From the IMG/VR virus record IMGVR_UViG_3300044825_002173, positions 1 through 64,000 of that record: a DNA stretch of 64,000 nucleotides; one strand, given 5' to 3'. Below are positions 1 to 7,562 of this stretch, piece after piece (position 1 is the first letter of the stretch; each line of letters starts with the position of its first letter). Under the pieces are notes generated by a model. It was not told the DNA's origin. It saw only the letters and a list, made by a program, of their open reading frames with translations, and did not search any database. The DNA comes from a virus. The translations under genes were made by a program, and so were the position numbers.

Positions 1-875
1 CATCTGACAGTTGCTTCAAACTTCTTGAGAAATGGTACAACACCCGTGTGTTGAACTTCTCCACCTCTGATTTTGCTGTTGATGCCACGGATTCTACCAG
101 CGTTGATGCCGATTCCCGCCCTCTGTGCAACGTATCTGCCAATAGCCATATCACTAGTAAAGATACTATCGAGGGTGTCATCAACATCAACAAGGACACA
201 GCTAGCAAATTGTCTAAGCGGAGTTCGCACTCCCGCCATGATTGGTGTTGGGATGTTGATTTTGTGTTTGGAGATTGCGTCATAATACCTCTTGACATAT
301 GACATACGGGTTTCTTTTGGATACTCTGCAAAAATAGTCAAAGCAATCATCATGTACATAAATTGTGGTGTTTCATATACACCGCCACTGCTTCTATCTT
401 GCACGAGGTACTTATCAACGACTTGACGTAGACCTGCATAAGTAAAGAGATAGTCGCGGTCATGATCAATATAACCATTAGCGCGTTCAATCTCTTCTTT
501 AGAATACTTGTTAAAGATATCATCATCATACACTTCGTGGTTAACACATTGATAGATGTGCTGCTCCAAAGAAGGTAGTTCTTTCATTTTTCCATAAAGT
601 TGCTTACGCACCGAAAAAAGAAGTAGACGAGCAGCAACATACTGATAGTTAGGATGTTCCAGATCAATAAGATCTGATGCGGAACGAATCAGAATTTCTT
701 GAATTTCTGCTGTAGTAATTCCATCATAGAACTGAATACCAGATGTCATTTCAACTTGACTTGCAGAGACTCCTGCAAGACCTTTACACGACTCTTCAAC
801 CATCAAATGCATCTTATCTAGGTCAAGAGACTCAATTCGTCCATCACGCTTTTTTACTTTGGTGCCGTTACTCAT
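1..875 (-). CDS. nrdA: Ribonucleotide reductase class Ia alpha subunit (partial, C-terminus beyond left edge)
   Basis: Reduces ribonucleoside diphosphates to deoxy forms for phage DNA synthesis, together with NrdB, which is not in the window. The 291 residues visible follow E. coli NrdA closely: an N-terminal ATP-cone-like segment (KKRDGR, then IQFYDGI at about 47), the stretch YVKRYYDAIS, then IPTPIMAGVRTPLRQFASC carrying the first redox cysteine, and AQRAGIGINAGRIRG. The ATG at 873-875 overlaps the primase stop codon as ATGA, so the two genes are probably translationally coupled and share the sigma-70 promoter at 1865-1893. The product is cut by the window edge, so the active-site cysteine and the C-terminal cysteine pair cannot be checked. 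Confidence 0.95.
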   Translation of the reverse strand, partial: MSNGTKVKKRDGRIESLDLDKMHLMVEESCKGLAGVSASQVEMTSGIQFYDGITTAEIQEILIRSASDLIDLEHPNYQYVAARLLLFSVRKQLYGKMKELPSLEQHIYQCVNHEVYDDDIFNKYSKEEIERANGYIDHDRDYLFTYAGLRQVVDKYLVQDRSSGGVYETPQFMYMMIALTIFAEYPKETRMSYVKRYYDAISKHKINIPTPIMAGVRTPLRQFASCVLVDVDDTLDSIFTSDMAIGRYVAQRAGIGINAGRIRGINSKIRGGEVQHTGVVPFLKKFEATVR

Positions 876-1840
876 ATTTTCTTCCAGGTAGTAAATTTAA
901 GTTTTGCTTCTAATCCAGAATATGTATTTGATTCTATCACAGACTGCACATCCAGTCCAGATAAAACCATATCGTTAATATCCTTTTCTTTTATGTTGGA
1001 GGGCCATATTACGACCTTATCTCCTTTACTGATACAGTGTTCAATTCGTCGGTGGATTTCTGCATTACGTGGTTCGTTATCATAAATCCACACACAATCG
1101 CTAATACCCCACTTACTAATATCACCATCAGCTCCGCAAAGAGCAATTGAGTTGCGAATGAAAGTTGAGTCGAATGGACCTTCTGTGATGTAAACAGTTT
1201 GATCTTTTTTGATTTCATCGAGACCATATATTTTTGGGGCATAATCATCAAGCATTACGGTAATATATTTAATCTTACTAGGACCAAGTGCTCTACCTTG
1301 AAATCCTACAAGAGTATTTTGATAGAACAGAGGAATAATAATCCTAGGTTCATCTTTAAAAGTATTATCGAAGACTTCTTTAAAAGAATTAGTCCACGAC
1401 TTAAATTTTTCGGCGTAATAATAGTTATATGGGTTTAATTTTCTCTTTACCAAATACTCATTTGTACCAGAATTTTCTGATGCTTTTGGTAAATTTAATT
1501 TTGGTTTAAACTTTGGTACTTCAAAATTAAACTCCGGTTCATCTACTATAAAATTTTTACCAGTTTTTCCATCCTTAAATTTTTCAAAAGTATATTGCTT
1601 ATAGATTGTAGGATCTAATTGCTTAAGAAAGTTGTTAAAAGAAATATTAATTCCACAATTATGACACTTAAAATTTGTATTGTTTTTTACTTGATACAAA
1701 TATCCTCTTGCTTTATTTTTATTTTTTTGAGAATCACCACAAATAGGACAACGAAAATTGTAGAGATTGTGCTTTACTTTTTTAAACTTTTGAAATCGCG
1801 TAGAAATCAAATTGATGTACTTTACATCAACAAAATCCAT
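872..1840 (-). CDS. gp61: DNA primase subunit gp61
   Basis: T4-type primase that makes RNA primers for lagging-strand synthesis with the gp41 helicase. Of 322 residues (T4 gp61 has 342), the N-terminus holds a zinc-binding motif, CPIC at 31-34 and CHNC at 59-62. The middle carries TOPRIM-like elements, ITEGPFDSTF with the conserved glutamate and VWIYDNEP with the acidic metal-binding pair. I chose the ATG at 1838-1840; the open frame extends two codons further to a TTG. It is the first gene after the promoter at 1865-1893 and its stop overlaps the nrdA start, which puts a replication gene and a nucleotide-supply gene in one transcript. Confidence 0.93.
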   Translation of the reverse strand: MDFVDVKYINLISTRFQKFKKVKHNLYNFRCPICGDSQKNKNKARGYLYQVKNNTNFKCHNCGINISFNNFLKQLDPTIYKQYTFEKFKDGKTGKNFIVDEPEFNFEVPKFKPKLNLPKASENSGTNEYLVKRKLNPYNYYYAEKFKSWTNSFKEVFDNTFKDEPRIIIPLFYQNTLVGFQGRALGPSKIKYITVMLDDYAPKIYGLDEIKKDQTVYITEGPFDSTFIRNSIALCGADGDISKWGISDCVWIYDNEPRNAEIHRRIEHCISKGDKVVIWPSNIKEKDINDMVLSGLDVQSVIESNTYSGLEAKLKFTTWKKI

Positions 1841-1864
1841 AATCAAAAATTAACCTGTTGATGT

Positions 1865-1893
1865 ACTCTACATGACCTACCCAATTTTGTCAA
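1865..1893 (-). promoter_or_regulatory. Sigma-70 promoter for gp61-nrdA
   Basis: Reading the minus strand, a perfect TTGACA (-35, 1888-1893) is followed after exactly 17 bases by TAGAGT (-10, 1865-1870). The primase ATG begins 25 bases further on. This is a host sigma-70 layout and implies early or middle transcription by host RNA polymerase. Confidence 0.75.
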
Positions 1894-2006
1894 GACAAAG
1901 TGACGTGATTATTGCTGTCCATTTAACAACCGAGTTCGTCGCTTTTTGTATGGTGTAGAGAGTGATTTTCTTTTGAGTTTTCATTGGCGTTAATGCCAAC
2001 ACTCAA

Positions 2007-2354
2007 TTATTTATTTCTAACTTGATGAATAAAAGAATTTATAGATGAAGATATTACGTTATTAATAACAGGAAGAAACAATAAAGCAAAAGCAACTACT
2101 CCTGCTGCCATCCATCTAAATTTAAAAAGTTCCTCTATTTTAACTTCTATTTTTCCAACCTTCTCGCCAATATTGATGTCTTGCTTTATACATTGATCAA
2201 GTCTCTCATCATGGACTGCAAGCATTTTGCAGATATTTTGATTTGTTTCACTTAAGGTTTGAATGGCGGCATCTACACGCTCTACCATTTCCTCGTGAAT
2301 TTTTACTCTTTCTTCAAGAACTGCAACTTTTATTTTTGAGTCTTGACCGAACAT
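2007..2354 (-). CDS. Small coiled-coil membrane protein, unknown function
   Basis: 115 residues. The first 80 are strongly helical with heptad-like spacing of hydrophobic residues (VAVLEERVKIHEEMVERV onward), suggesting a coiled coil. A single hydrophobic segment follows at about 81-97 (WMAAGVVAFALLFLPVI), then a short basic tail. This shape, a soluble coil anchored by a C-terminal membrane segment, occurs in several phage proteins near the end of structural gene runs. A holin, spanin-like or injection-associated role is possible, but no diagnostic motif supports any of them. It lies 5 bases downstream of the 75-residue gene and is probably cotranscribed with it. Confidence 0.7.
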   Translation of the reverse strand: MFGQDSKIKVAVLEERVKIHEEMVERVDAAIQTLSETNQNICKMLAVHDERLDQCIKQDINIGEKVGKIEVKIEELFKFRWMAAGVVAFALLFLPVINNVISSSINSFIHQVRNK

Positions 2355-2359
2355 TGCTC

Positions 2360-2587
2360 TTATGGGGTTGATTTTTTTCTCTTTTTAATTAAATCAGTTC
2401 TATAAAGAGGTGGTAATCTTCTTGCAACTCCACTTCTACCATCAAATTTTATTTTTTTTGATCTTCCAGCAGTTGGTCCTTCAGCAGGTGATGTTTCTCC
2501 AAATCCACCAGAACCTCCAGGAGAATTTGCTGTCATCATCTCTTCTCTTATTATTGAGATAATCCAGTCAAGTTTCTTCTTTTCCAT
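2360..2587 (-). CDS. Conserved cyanophage hypothetical protein
   Basis: 75 residues of unknown function. It has an amphipathic helix at the N-terminus (MEKKKLDWIISIIREEM), a flexible Gly/Pro/Ser-rich middle (SPGGSGGFGETSPAEGPTAG) and a basic C-terminal tail ending KKRKKS. The start codon lies within the end of the upstream 130-residue gene (20-base overlap), so the two are coupled. I recall similar short proteins near structural genes in other cyanomyoviruses, but I cannot assign a role. Confidence 0.7.
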   Translation of the reverse strand: MEKKKLDWIISIIREEMMTANSPGGSGGFGETSPAEGPTAGRSKKIKFDGRSGVARRLPPLYRTDLIKKRKKSTP

Positions 2588-2960
2588 TGTAGATTTTATA
2601 AAGTTCTCCTAAACATTGTAAGTCAACTTGAATATCGTGAATTCCAGTTTTTGGATATTCTGGAAGTTTATTCAAAAAAATAATAAATGATTTTAATATA
2701 GACCACAATTCTTTTTCTATTTTAAAAAATAACATAGGTGTTGTTGCTTCACCAAAAATATTATAGAGAATAATAAAATGATTTAAAATCAGATGAATTT
2801 TAAGTTCACCTGATTTTTTATATCTTTTCAACAACCTTTTAATATACTTGAAATGATTTAAATCTTTTTCAAAATCCTCTTTTGTTACTGCTTGAGGGTT
2901 TTCATAATTTTTAATGGCAAATAAGAGAAAATTATCCTCATTCAATTCATTGAATATCAT
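2568..2960 (-). CDS. Conserved cyanophage hypothetical protein (130 aa)
   Basis: Predicted all-helical, with many aromatic and hydrophobic residues, starting MIFNELNEDNFLLFAIKNYE. I recognise the pattern as a widespread cyanomyovirus family without known function. It has no signal peptide, membrane segment or catalytic motif. It starts 6 bases after the 253-residue structural protein stops and overlaps the next gene by 20 bases, so it is part of the late transcript from the promoter at 3763-3770. That placement suggests a virion assembly or accessory role, which is inference. Confidence 0.75.
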   Translation of the reverse strand: MIFNELNEDNFLLFAIKNYENPQAVTKEDFEKDLNHFKYIKRLLKRYKKSGELKIHLILNHFIILYNIFGEATTPMLFFKIEKELWSILKSFIIFLNKLPEYPKTGIHDIQVDLQCLGELYKIYNGKEET

Positions 2961-2966
2961 TTAATA

Positions 2967-3728
2967 TCAAGCAAAAGGATTTGAATCATATAATGGAGTA
3001 TTTCCAGTAGTAATTCCAGACATTGCAACTAGAACTTCTTTTTTCACTCTCAAATTGCCTTCAGAATCCTTATAAGTTTGAATACCAACCCATCCCGAAT
3101 GAGTCAATTCGTAAGTAGTGGTTGCAGCATCAGCAAGTCCAGCATCAGCAACACCATAGATAGATGCTTCATAACCACCACTTATTCTATCGAAATTAAT
3201 GGCATTACCAGAGGTAATAGAAGAAGCAATAGTAGAAGCAAGAGAAACCGTTGTTGATGCGATTGAAGTAACAACTTTAGAAACACTTCCGCTAACTAAA
3301 GTATCACCAACTAAAATACCAGTTGTACTTGCAATTGCAACAACATTAGTTCCAACACCAGAGGTGGCAGCTGCTGTGGTCGTTACAACAGTCGTTGTTT
3401 CAGTTGGATCAGTGAATATCTGTTGATATCTCTTGTCCTTGATAGTGTATTTTGGAAGTTCGCTAATATCAAACTGAACTCCAGAAATAGCAGCACCACT
3501 TAATCCACAAGTTCTTCCAATTGACAATTGAGTTGTACTTGCAATACCAACGATTACGGCATCGCCATAATAAGTCCCTGCTCTATCACCAAATCTAATT
3601 ACATCTCCAGTGGCAGCAGCTCCAACTTGACCAAAAGTTGTTCCACTACCAGTTACAATAAGGGTATCATAATCCAGAGATACTGTTCCACCAGATCCTT
3701 TAGCATCATTATTTCCCCAGAGTGCCAT
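2967..3728 (-). CDS. Virion structural protein (MALWGNND family)
   Basis: 253 residues, rich in Ala, Gly, Ser and Thr with alternating beta-type segments such as VVAIASTTGILVGDTLVSG. Almost no cysteine and many short turns are typical of phage virion beta proteins. The N-terminus MALWGNNDAKGSGGTVSLDY is a recurring feature of structural proteins in cyanomyoviruses. A T4-type late promoter (TATAAATA, 3763-3770) lies 35 bases upstream of the ATG, supporting late expression. I cannot say where in the particle it sits. Confidence 0.8.
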   Translation of the reverse strand: MALWGNNDAKGSGGTVSLDYDTLIVTGSGTTFGQVGAAATGDVIRFGDRAGTYYGDAVIVGIASTTQLSIGRTCGLSGAAISGVQFDISELPKYTIKDKRYQQIFTDPTETTTVVTTTAAATSGVGTNVVAIASTTGILVGDTLVSGSVSKVVTSIASTTVSLASTIASSITSGNAINFDRISGGYEASIYGVADAGLADAATTTYELTHSGWVGIQTYKDSEGNLRVKKEVLVAMSGITTGNTPLYDSNPFA

Positions 3729-3762
3729 GTCTTTCTTCCGTATAAAAATTACTTGATAATAA

Positions 3763-3770
3763 TATTTATA
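3763..3770 (-). promoter_or_regulatory. T4-type late promoter TATAAATA
   Basis: Exact match to the T4 late -10 element on the minus strand, 35 bases upstream of the 253-residue structural gene. It directly follows the T-run of the terminator at 3771-3801. Confidence 0.7.
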
Positions 3771-3801
3771 AAAAAGGAGACTATTACTTTTTGTCTCCTT
3801 T
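3771..3801 (-). terminator. Rho-independent terminator overlapping the end of the 54-aa gene
   Basis: On the minus strand AAAGGAGAC and GTCTCCTTT form a perfect 9-bp stem (3773-3781 with 3793-3801), followed by a T-run that merges into the late promoter. The stop codon of the 54-residue gene lies inside the loop. Confidence 0.7.
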
Positions 3802-3948
3802 GTGTAAAACTATTCTTAAAAAATTAGTTGTTAAATCTAATAATCCATTCTCTTCAAATTTTTTTGTTTTTGCTAACCACTCAGAGGCAGTTAGTAACAG
3901 ACCAAGAACAATAGTTACTCCCCAGTTAGTTACAAAACAAGTAATCAT
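3784..3948 (-). CDS. Small membrane protein (54 aa)
   Basis: MITCFVTNWGVTIVLGLLLT begins a 54-residue protein with one hydrophobic segment (about residues 4-21) and a charged C-terminal half ending KGDKK. The ATG overlaps the upstream gene's TGA as ATGA, a coupling typical of real phage genes. A terminator hairpin spans its stop codon. I recognise the type as a common small cyanophage protein but know of no function; a lysis-related or envelope-associated role is only a guess. Confidence 0.65.
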   Translation of the reverse strand: MITCFVTNWGVTIVLGLLLTASEWLAKTKKFEENGLLDLTTNFLRIVLHKGDKK

Positions 3949-4118
3949 GCTTGTGGTGTAAAGAGTTTGTCTTTAACTAACTCAAGAACTACATCATCAA
4001 TACTATTGTCAGTTGATTTTACATATTTGGTTAAAAGTTCAACAACAAGATTTTTAACTGCCGGATGAGTCGCAATTGAAATAAGAAGTGGTTTTACCAC
4101 TGCTACTACTGCACTCAT
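3945..4118 (-). CDS. Small conserved protein (57 aa)
   Basis: MSAVVAVVKPLLISIATHPA opens a 57-residue, largely helical protein with a hydrophobic first third and an acidic, valine-rich remainder. Two features support it as a gene: a strong ribosome binding site (GGAGGA, 5 bases before the ATG) and a CTAAATA late promoter element 31 bases upstream. It is coupled by ATGA overlap to the 54-residue membrane protein that follows. The pair fills most of the 443-base interval between the 635-residue gene and the 253-residue gene. Function unknown. Confidence 0.7.
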   Translation of the reverse strand: MSAVVAVVKPLLISIATHPAVKNLVVELLTKYVKSTDNSIDDVVLELVKDKLFTPQA

Positions 4119-4148
4119 GATGTCCTCCGTGTGAAGAGTATCCTGTTC

Positions 4149-4155
4149 TATTTAG
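4149..4155 (-). promoter_or_regulatory. Late promoter element CTAAATA
   Basis: CTAAATA on the minus strand, the late motif variant described for cyanomyoviruses, 31 bases before the 57-residue gene with its strong Shine-Dalgarno sequence. Confidence 0.6.
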
Positions 4156-4172
4156 ATTTAATTATTTTAATT

Positions 4173-6080
4173 TTAGATTTCTTTCACGAGAAGATGACGA
4201 GTTGAAACTTCTTCATCAACAAGTTCACCATTTAATTCATAAGAAGAAGAAAGTGATTGCAAATTAACTCCTCTTTGAGCAGCAATTTTTTGTGCTTGAG
4301 ATAACTTTTGTTGAGCAGTATCAACATTTTTTCTTGCAGTTAAAACCTGACTAATTTGACTTGTGTTTTTTTGTTGAGATGATTTAGGTTCCTGTGTTTT
4401 TGGCTGAATAAGTTGTGCTGCCACTGATTGTTCTTCAATCTTTTCAATCATTTTAGAAAGAAGTGATTCTCTAATTGCTTCCTCTTTAGTTTGAACTTTT
4501 TTAGGAAGTCCTTCATGAGATGTCTTAGCAAAATCACGAATTTTCTTTTCACTCATTGAATCAACAATGTTAAGAACTTCAGCACTTACTTCAGATCTTG
4601 GAGTTTCTCCTCTCTTTACAGAAAGAGCAAGTCCAAAAATCCTTTGCTGTTGCTTACTTTCTGATTTTTCAGAAAGTTGCAACTCCTCTTTTGTTAAACT
4701 TTTTAACAATTCATTTGCTTTTTTACGTTTTTCTGCTCTTTCTTTTTTCGCCTTTTCTTTTGCATCAATTTGTGCTTTTACATCCTCAACCGATGGACCA
4801 CCTTTTCTTCTACGAGCACGACGTGGGTTTTTAGGTCCATCAGTTTTTATTGTCGTAGTTTTTACTTTTGGATTTGCTTTTGGTTTTGGTTTTGGTTTTT
4901 CTGGTGCAGATTTACCGACTCTAGGATTTTCTGATGTTCCTTCAGATGATTTTGGTTTTTTAGGAGTTACATCTTTTACAGAGACTTTTTTAACTTCCGA
5001 TTTAGATGGTTTTGGAGATCCTGCAACTTCAATTTTTTTACCAGCACCAATTCCTCTGCGAAGACTTGGTGCTCTCGTTCCTGTCTTAGAATGAACTTCA
5101 CTTGGTTTTTCTGGATTTTCTGGTTTTTCAACTTTCGTTTTCTTACCAAGTACTTTTTGAAGACCACGCTTTAATTTAGATGCAATTCTAGATAATAATC
5201 CAGGTTTTGATACAGAAGTAGAAGAACTATCAGATACTTGAGATTGAGATTTTTCAGATTTGCCATGTCTACCTCTTTGGTATCCACTCGATACTTCTCT
5301 ACGTAGTGCTTTTGCTCCTCTTACGGCAACTCCAGCAGCATATCCAGCACTTTTAGCAAGTGCTTTTCCCACTTTTTTAATAGCAGACTTAACTTTTTTA
5401 AGTCTGTCTTCTTTAATGGTAGTATCAGTATCTACAGATTCACTTATGATTTGAGATGATACCTCCAGAGATTCTAAAAGAATATCTTGAATTTCTAATA
5501 CATCATAACCTTCTTCAAGGCACTCTAAAAATACTTCTTCTACGACTTGTTCGATCAAATTGTCGCTGAGAAAAAATATTTCAGATTCTGAAAGATGATC
5601 AAGAACTCCTTCAAAATCTTCTATTTCAGAAAATTCTAAAAGAGTTCCTCCAAGATTTTCAATAGACTCTCTCATTCCATCACCAAGATCAATAGATGGA
5701 TTGATGGTAATTTTATTTTCTACTTTCTTTTCAACAACTTTTTCTGATTTTTCAATCTTATCAATTACTTCATATAAATCATTTCTCCAATTTGAGAAAC
5801 CTTCCTTGATTTTTTTCTTTTTCTTAAACTTACCAGAAACTTCTCCTGGTTCATATCCAATACCATCATCATCATCATCAAACCACTTCTTAATTTCTTT
5901 CGCTTCTTTTACCTTTTTTCTCTTAAACTTACCAGAAACTTCTCCTGGTTCATATCCAATACCATCATCATCATTATCCCACCAACGTTTTACTTTTGGT
6001 TTTTTTGCTTCATCAAGTTGTTGCCCAATAACTTGATTGAAATAAAGGTCAGTAATATCGTTTACAATATTATTATCCAT
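4173..6080 (-). CDS. Large basic virion protein with acidic DNDDDG repeats
   Basis: 635 residues. Residues 31-58 and 64-90 are two copies of a module (DNDDDGIGYEPGEVSGKFK) joining an Asp-rich, calcium-loop-like motif to a Lys-rich tail. About residues 130-225 are acidic and contain helical segments (LSESEIFFLSDNLIEQVVEE) like those in the proteins at 7563-8720 and 26295-27365. The rest is Lys/Ala/Ser/Pro-rich and very basic, including KKVGKALAKSAGYAAGVAVR and several proline-lysine stretches. I know no enzyme with this design. A capsid-internal, DNA-binding protein is the most likely role, given its neighbours with capsid-targeting N-termini. Its start overlaps the end of the nucleotidyltransferase gene by 8 bases. 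Confidence 0.75.
   Translation of the reverse strand: MDNNIVNDITDLYFNQVIGQQLDEAKKPKVKRWWDNDDDGIGYEPGEVSGKFKRKKVKEAKEIKKWFDDDDDGIGYEPGEVSGKFKKKKKIKEGFSNWRNDLYEVIDKIEKSEKVVEKKVENKITINPSIDLGDGMRESIENLGGTLLEFSEIEDFEGVLDHLSESEIFFLSDNLIEQVVEEVFLECLEEGYDVLEIQDILLESLEVSSQIISESVDTDTTIKEDRLKKVKSAIKKVGKALAKSAGYAAGVAVRGAKALRREVSSGYQRGRHGKSEKSQSQVSDSSSTSVSKPGLLSRIASKLKRGLQKVLGKKTKVEKPENPEKPSEVHSKTGTRAPSLRRGIGAGKKIEVAGSPKPSKSEVKKVSVKDVTPKKPKSSEGTSENPRVGKSAPEKPKPKPKANPKVKTTTIKTDGPKNPRRARRRKGGPSVEDVKAQIDAKEKAKKERAEKRKKANELLKSLTKEELQLSEKSESKQQQRIFGLALSVKRGETPRSEVSAEVLNIVDSMSEKKIRDFAKTSHEGLPKKVQTKEEAIRESLLSKMIEKIEEQSVAAQLIQPKTQEPKSSQQKNTSQISQVLTARKNVDTAQQKLSQAQKIAAQRGVNLQSLSSSYELNGELVDEEVSTRHLLVKEI
5822..5974. 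repeat. Two 54-bp perfect direct repeats
   Basis: 5822-5875 and 5921-5974 are identical 54-base copies inside the 635-residue gene and encode the two DNDDDGIGYEPGE modules. The DNA identity, not only protein similarity, indicates a recent duplication or gene conversion. Confidence 0.9.
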
Positions 6081-7371
6081 TAGAATAAATGCTTTCTTTT
6101 ATTTTTCTATACTTATTTATGAAATTGACTCCATATGCCTTTCCACCATACTGAAGATTTTCTTTTCCTGTTTCAATTGCTCCAGGAGTCTTACTTGCAT
6201 AATGCTTAAATGCACCTAAAGTTCCTACAAGTGTATTTGGATGAGTTTTATCTCTCATTGGACTATCCATTTTAACTTCAGTATATTCTGTTAAATCTTT
6301 AATCCAAGACTTAAACATATATCCTTCTTCAGTTACACAGATTAGATGATTGGTTCCTCTACGCATTACTTCACCAATCAATCCAGTATTTAAATTTTGT
6401 ATTTTATCTCCGATCTTAAAAATTTTACCAGTTACATAATTTTCACGAAGATTTTTCATATCATATTTTGGAGCAATCTCCCAAAGATTATAACTTTCTT
6501 TTTGGACTTTTGTTTTCTTAATTTTCATTCCTTGACGAACTTGATCAAACAATGCTTGAGTTTCAGCATCATCTAATGTTTTTGGTGTTCCTCTTCTAAA
6601 AGTTGCAAAGTCATTATCCATTACTGCTTTTCTCATTTTAGATGCAGACATTCCCATCACACCTTCCGCATCAGCATCTCTAACTCCAGCAGAAATTACA
6701 CGAATTAAATCAAAGTTGTAAAGATCTCCATTATACTTTTGAGCAAGATTTTCAAATTCTGACTGACGATCAGATCCACATACAATATTTACATTTGCAT
6801 ATCCTTCCTCTGCGGCAGTCACTAATACATTGAATATTGTTTTCATATCAGGATCATCAATAATATTGTCCTCGTATTGAGGAAACATTTTTCTCATATA
6901 ATGAATTTTAACTTCAGGACTCAAAGGATTTTTTTTCGGATCTTGAGTTCTAGAAGGATATATTTTTAAGTCTCCACCAACTGATACTTTTTTTGCCATG
7001 TTAAAAGTCTTATCATGCCCAATTGTCGGTGGATTAAATCTACCAAATACAATAGTGAGAGTACCACCTTCTTCCGGAACTTCTTCTTCTGGTGCTGGTG
7101 CTTGAATTCTTTGAGAAGCAGGTACTTGCGCTTTTGTTGATTGTGGTTGTGAGGTTACAGGTGCTTGTACTCCTTTTGCTTGTGCTGATGGTTCTTTAGA
7201 TGCTTGTCTGCCATCAAGAAATACCAACTTTCCACCCTCAGTTTTTGCGACCATTTTACCGGAGCGATTCAACCATCCACCATGACCATCACCAGTTAAT
7301 CCTAGTTTTTTGGCCTGTAAGGATGCTTGAGATTCTCTTGCTTCGGATAAAAATCGTAAAAAATTTTTCAT
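6073..7371 (-). CDS. Capsid-targeted nucleotidyltransferase
   Basis: 432 residues. The N-terminus MKNFLRFLSEARES resembles the capsid-targeting peptide of T4 internal proteins (IPIII begins MKTYQEFIAEA, cut by the gp21 protease after Glu). A Pro/Gln/Ala linker follows to about 100. A nucleotidyltransferase domain then runs from about 103, with GRFNPPTIGH (110-119, the HxGH-type nucleotide-binding motif) and SASKMR (242-247, the second signature). Such domains form NAD, CDP- or ADP-activated compounds; the substrate cannot be read from the sequence. A C-terminal domain (about 290-432) includes ITGLIGEVMRR-like beta segments and LGAFKHYASKTPG. I infer that the enzyme is packed in the head and possibly injected. 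Confidence 0.85.
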   Translation of the reverse strand: MKNFLRFLSEARESQASLQAKKLGLTGDGHGGWLNRSGKMVAKTEGGKLVFLDGRQASKEPSAQAKGVQAPVTSQPQSTKAQVPASQRIQAPAPEEEVPEEGGTLTIVFGRFNPPTIGHDKTFNMAKKVSVGGDLKIYPSRTQDPKKNPLSPEVKIHYMRKMFPQYEDNIIDDPDMKTIFNVLVTAAEEGYANVNIVCGSDRQSEFENLAQKYNGDLYNFDLIRVISAGVRDADAEGVMGMSASKMRKAVMDNDFATFRRGTPKTLDDAETQALFDQVRQGMKIKKTKVQKESYNLWEIAPKYDMKNLRENYVTGKIFKIGDKIQNLNTGLIGEVMRRGTNHLICVTEEGYMFKSWIKDLTEYTEVKMDSPMRDKTHPNTLVGTLGAFKHYASKTPGAIETGKENLQYGGKAYGVNFINKYRKIKESIYSNG

Positions 7372-7419
7372 ATAATTGTTTTTATATTTTTATTTATTTT
7401 TATCGCTTTTTTATATTTA

Positions 7420-7492
7420 TGGAGATAAGGGGGCACGATCCCCTAACCCCCAGCTTGCAAAGCTGGTGCTCTACCAATTGAGCTATATCCCC
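7420..7492 (-). tRNA. tRNA-Ala (anticodon UGC)
   Basis: A full 73-nt cloverleaf can be drawn by hand on the minus strand. It has an acceptor stem GGGGATA/TATCTCC, D stem GCTC/GAGC with loop AATTGGTA, anticodon stem CCAGC/GCTGG with loop TTTGCAA, a 5-nt variable loop, T stem AGGGG/CCCCT and discriminator A. The anticodon TGC reads alanine GCA codons. No CCA is encoded. The T loop reads ATCGTGC, so the usual T54-A58 pair is A54-T58. The tRNA lies between a terminator and the nucleotidyltransferase gene. Confidence 0.9.
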
Positions 7493-7509
7493 AGGTTTAA
7501 ATATTATAA

Positions 7510-7539
7510 AACCCTCTCAACTAAAAAGTCAAGAGGGTT
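7510..7539 (-). terminator. Rho-independent terminator after the 385-aa gene
   Basis: On the minus strand AACCCTCTTGAC and GTTGAGAGGGTT form a 12-bp stem (7528-7539 with 7510-7521, one mismatch and wobble) around TTTTTA, followed by TTATAATATTT. The tail is a weak T-run. The hairpin lies 18 bases upstream of the tRNA. Confidence 0.65.
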
Positions 7540-7562
7540 AGAGCAACCTTCCGATTTATTTA

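Noticed and set aside
1877-1984. 35-codon minus-strand ORF starting MKTQKKITLYTIQK
   Set aside because: It overlaps the strong sigma-70 promoter of gp61, has no ribosome binding site and does not couple to a neighbour. It was not called as a gene, but cannot be excluded.
1988-2003. Hairpin near ttggcgttaatgccaa as a terminator
   Set aside because: The stem is only 5 bp and no T-run follows on either strand.
4567-5094. Long plus-strand open frame rich in Phe and Ser
   Set aside because: It is a shadow of the Lys-rich basic gene on the minus strand: Lys codons read as Phe on the opposite strand.
7381-7411. AATAAATA upstream of the nucleotidyltransferase as a late promoter
   Set aside because: The stretch is almost pure A/T and gives several overlapping partial matches, so a specific promoter cannot be chosen.
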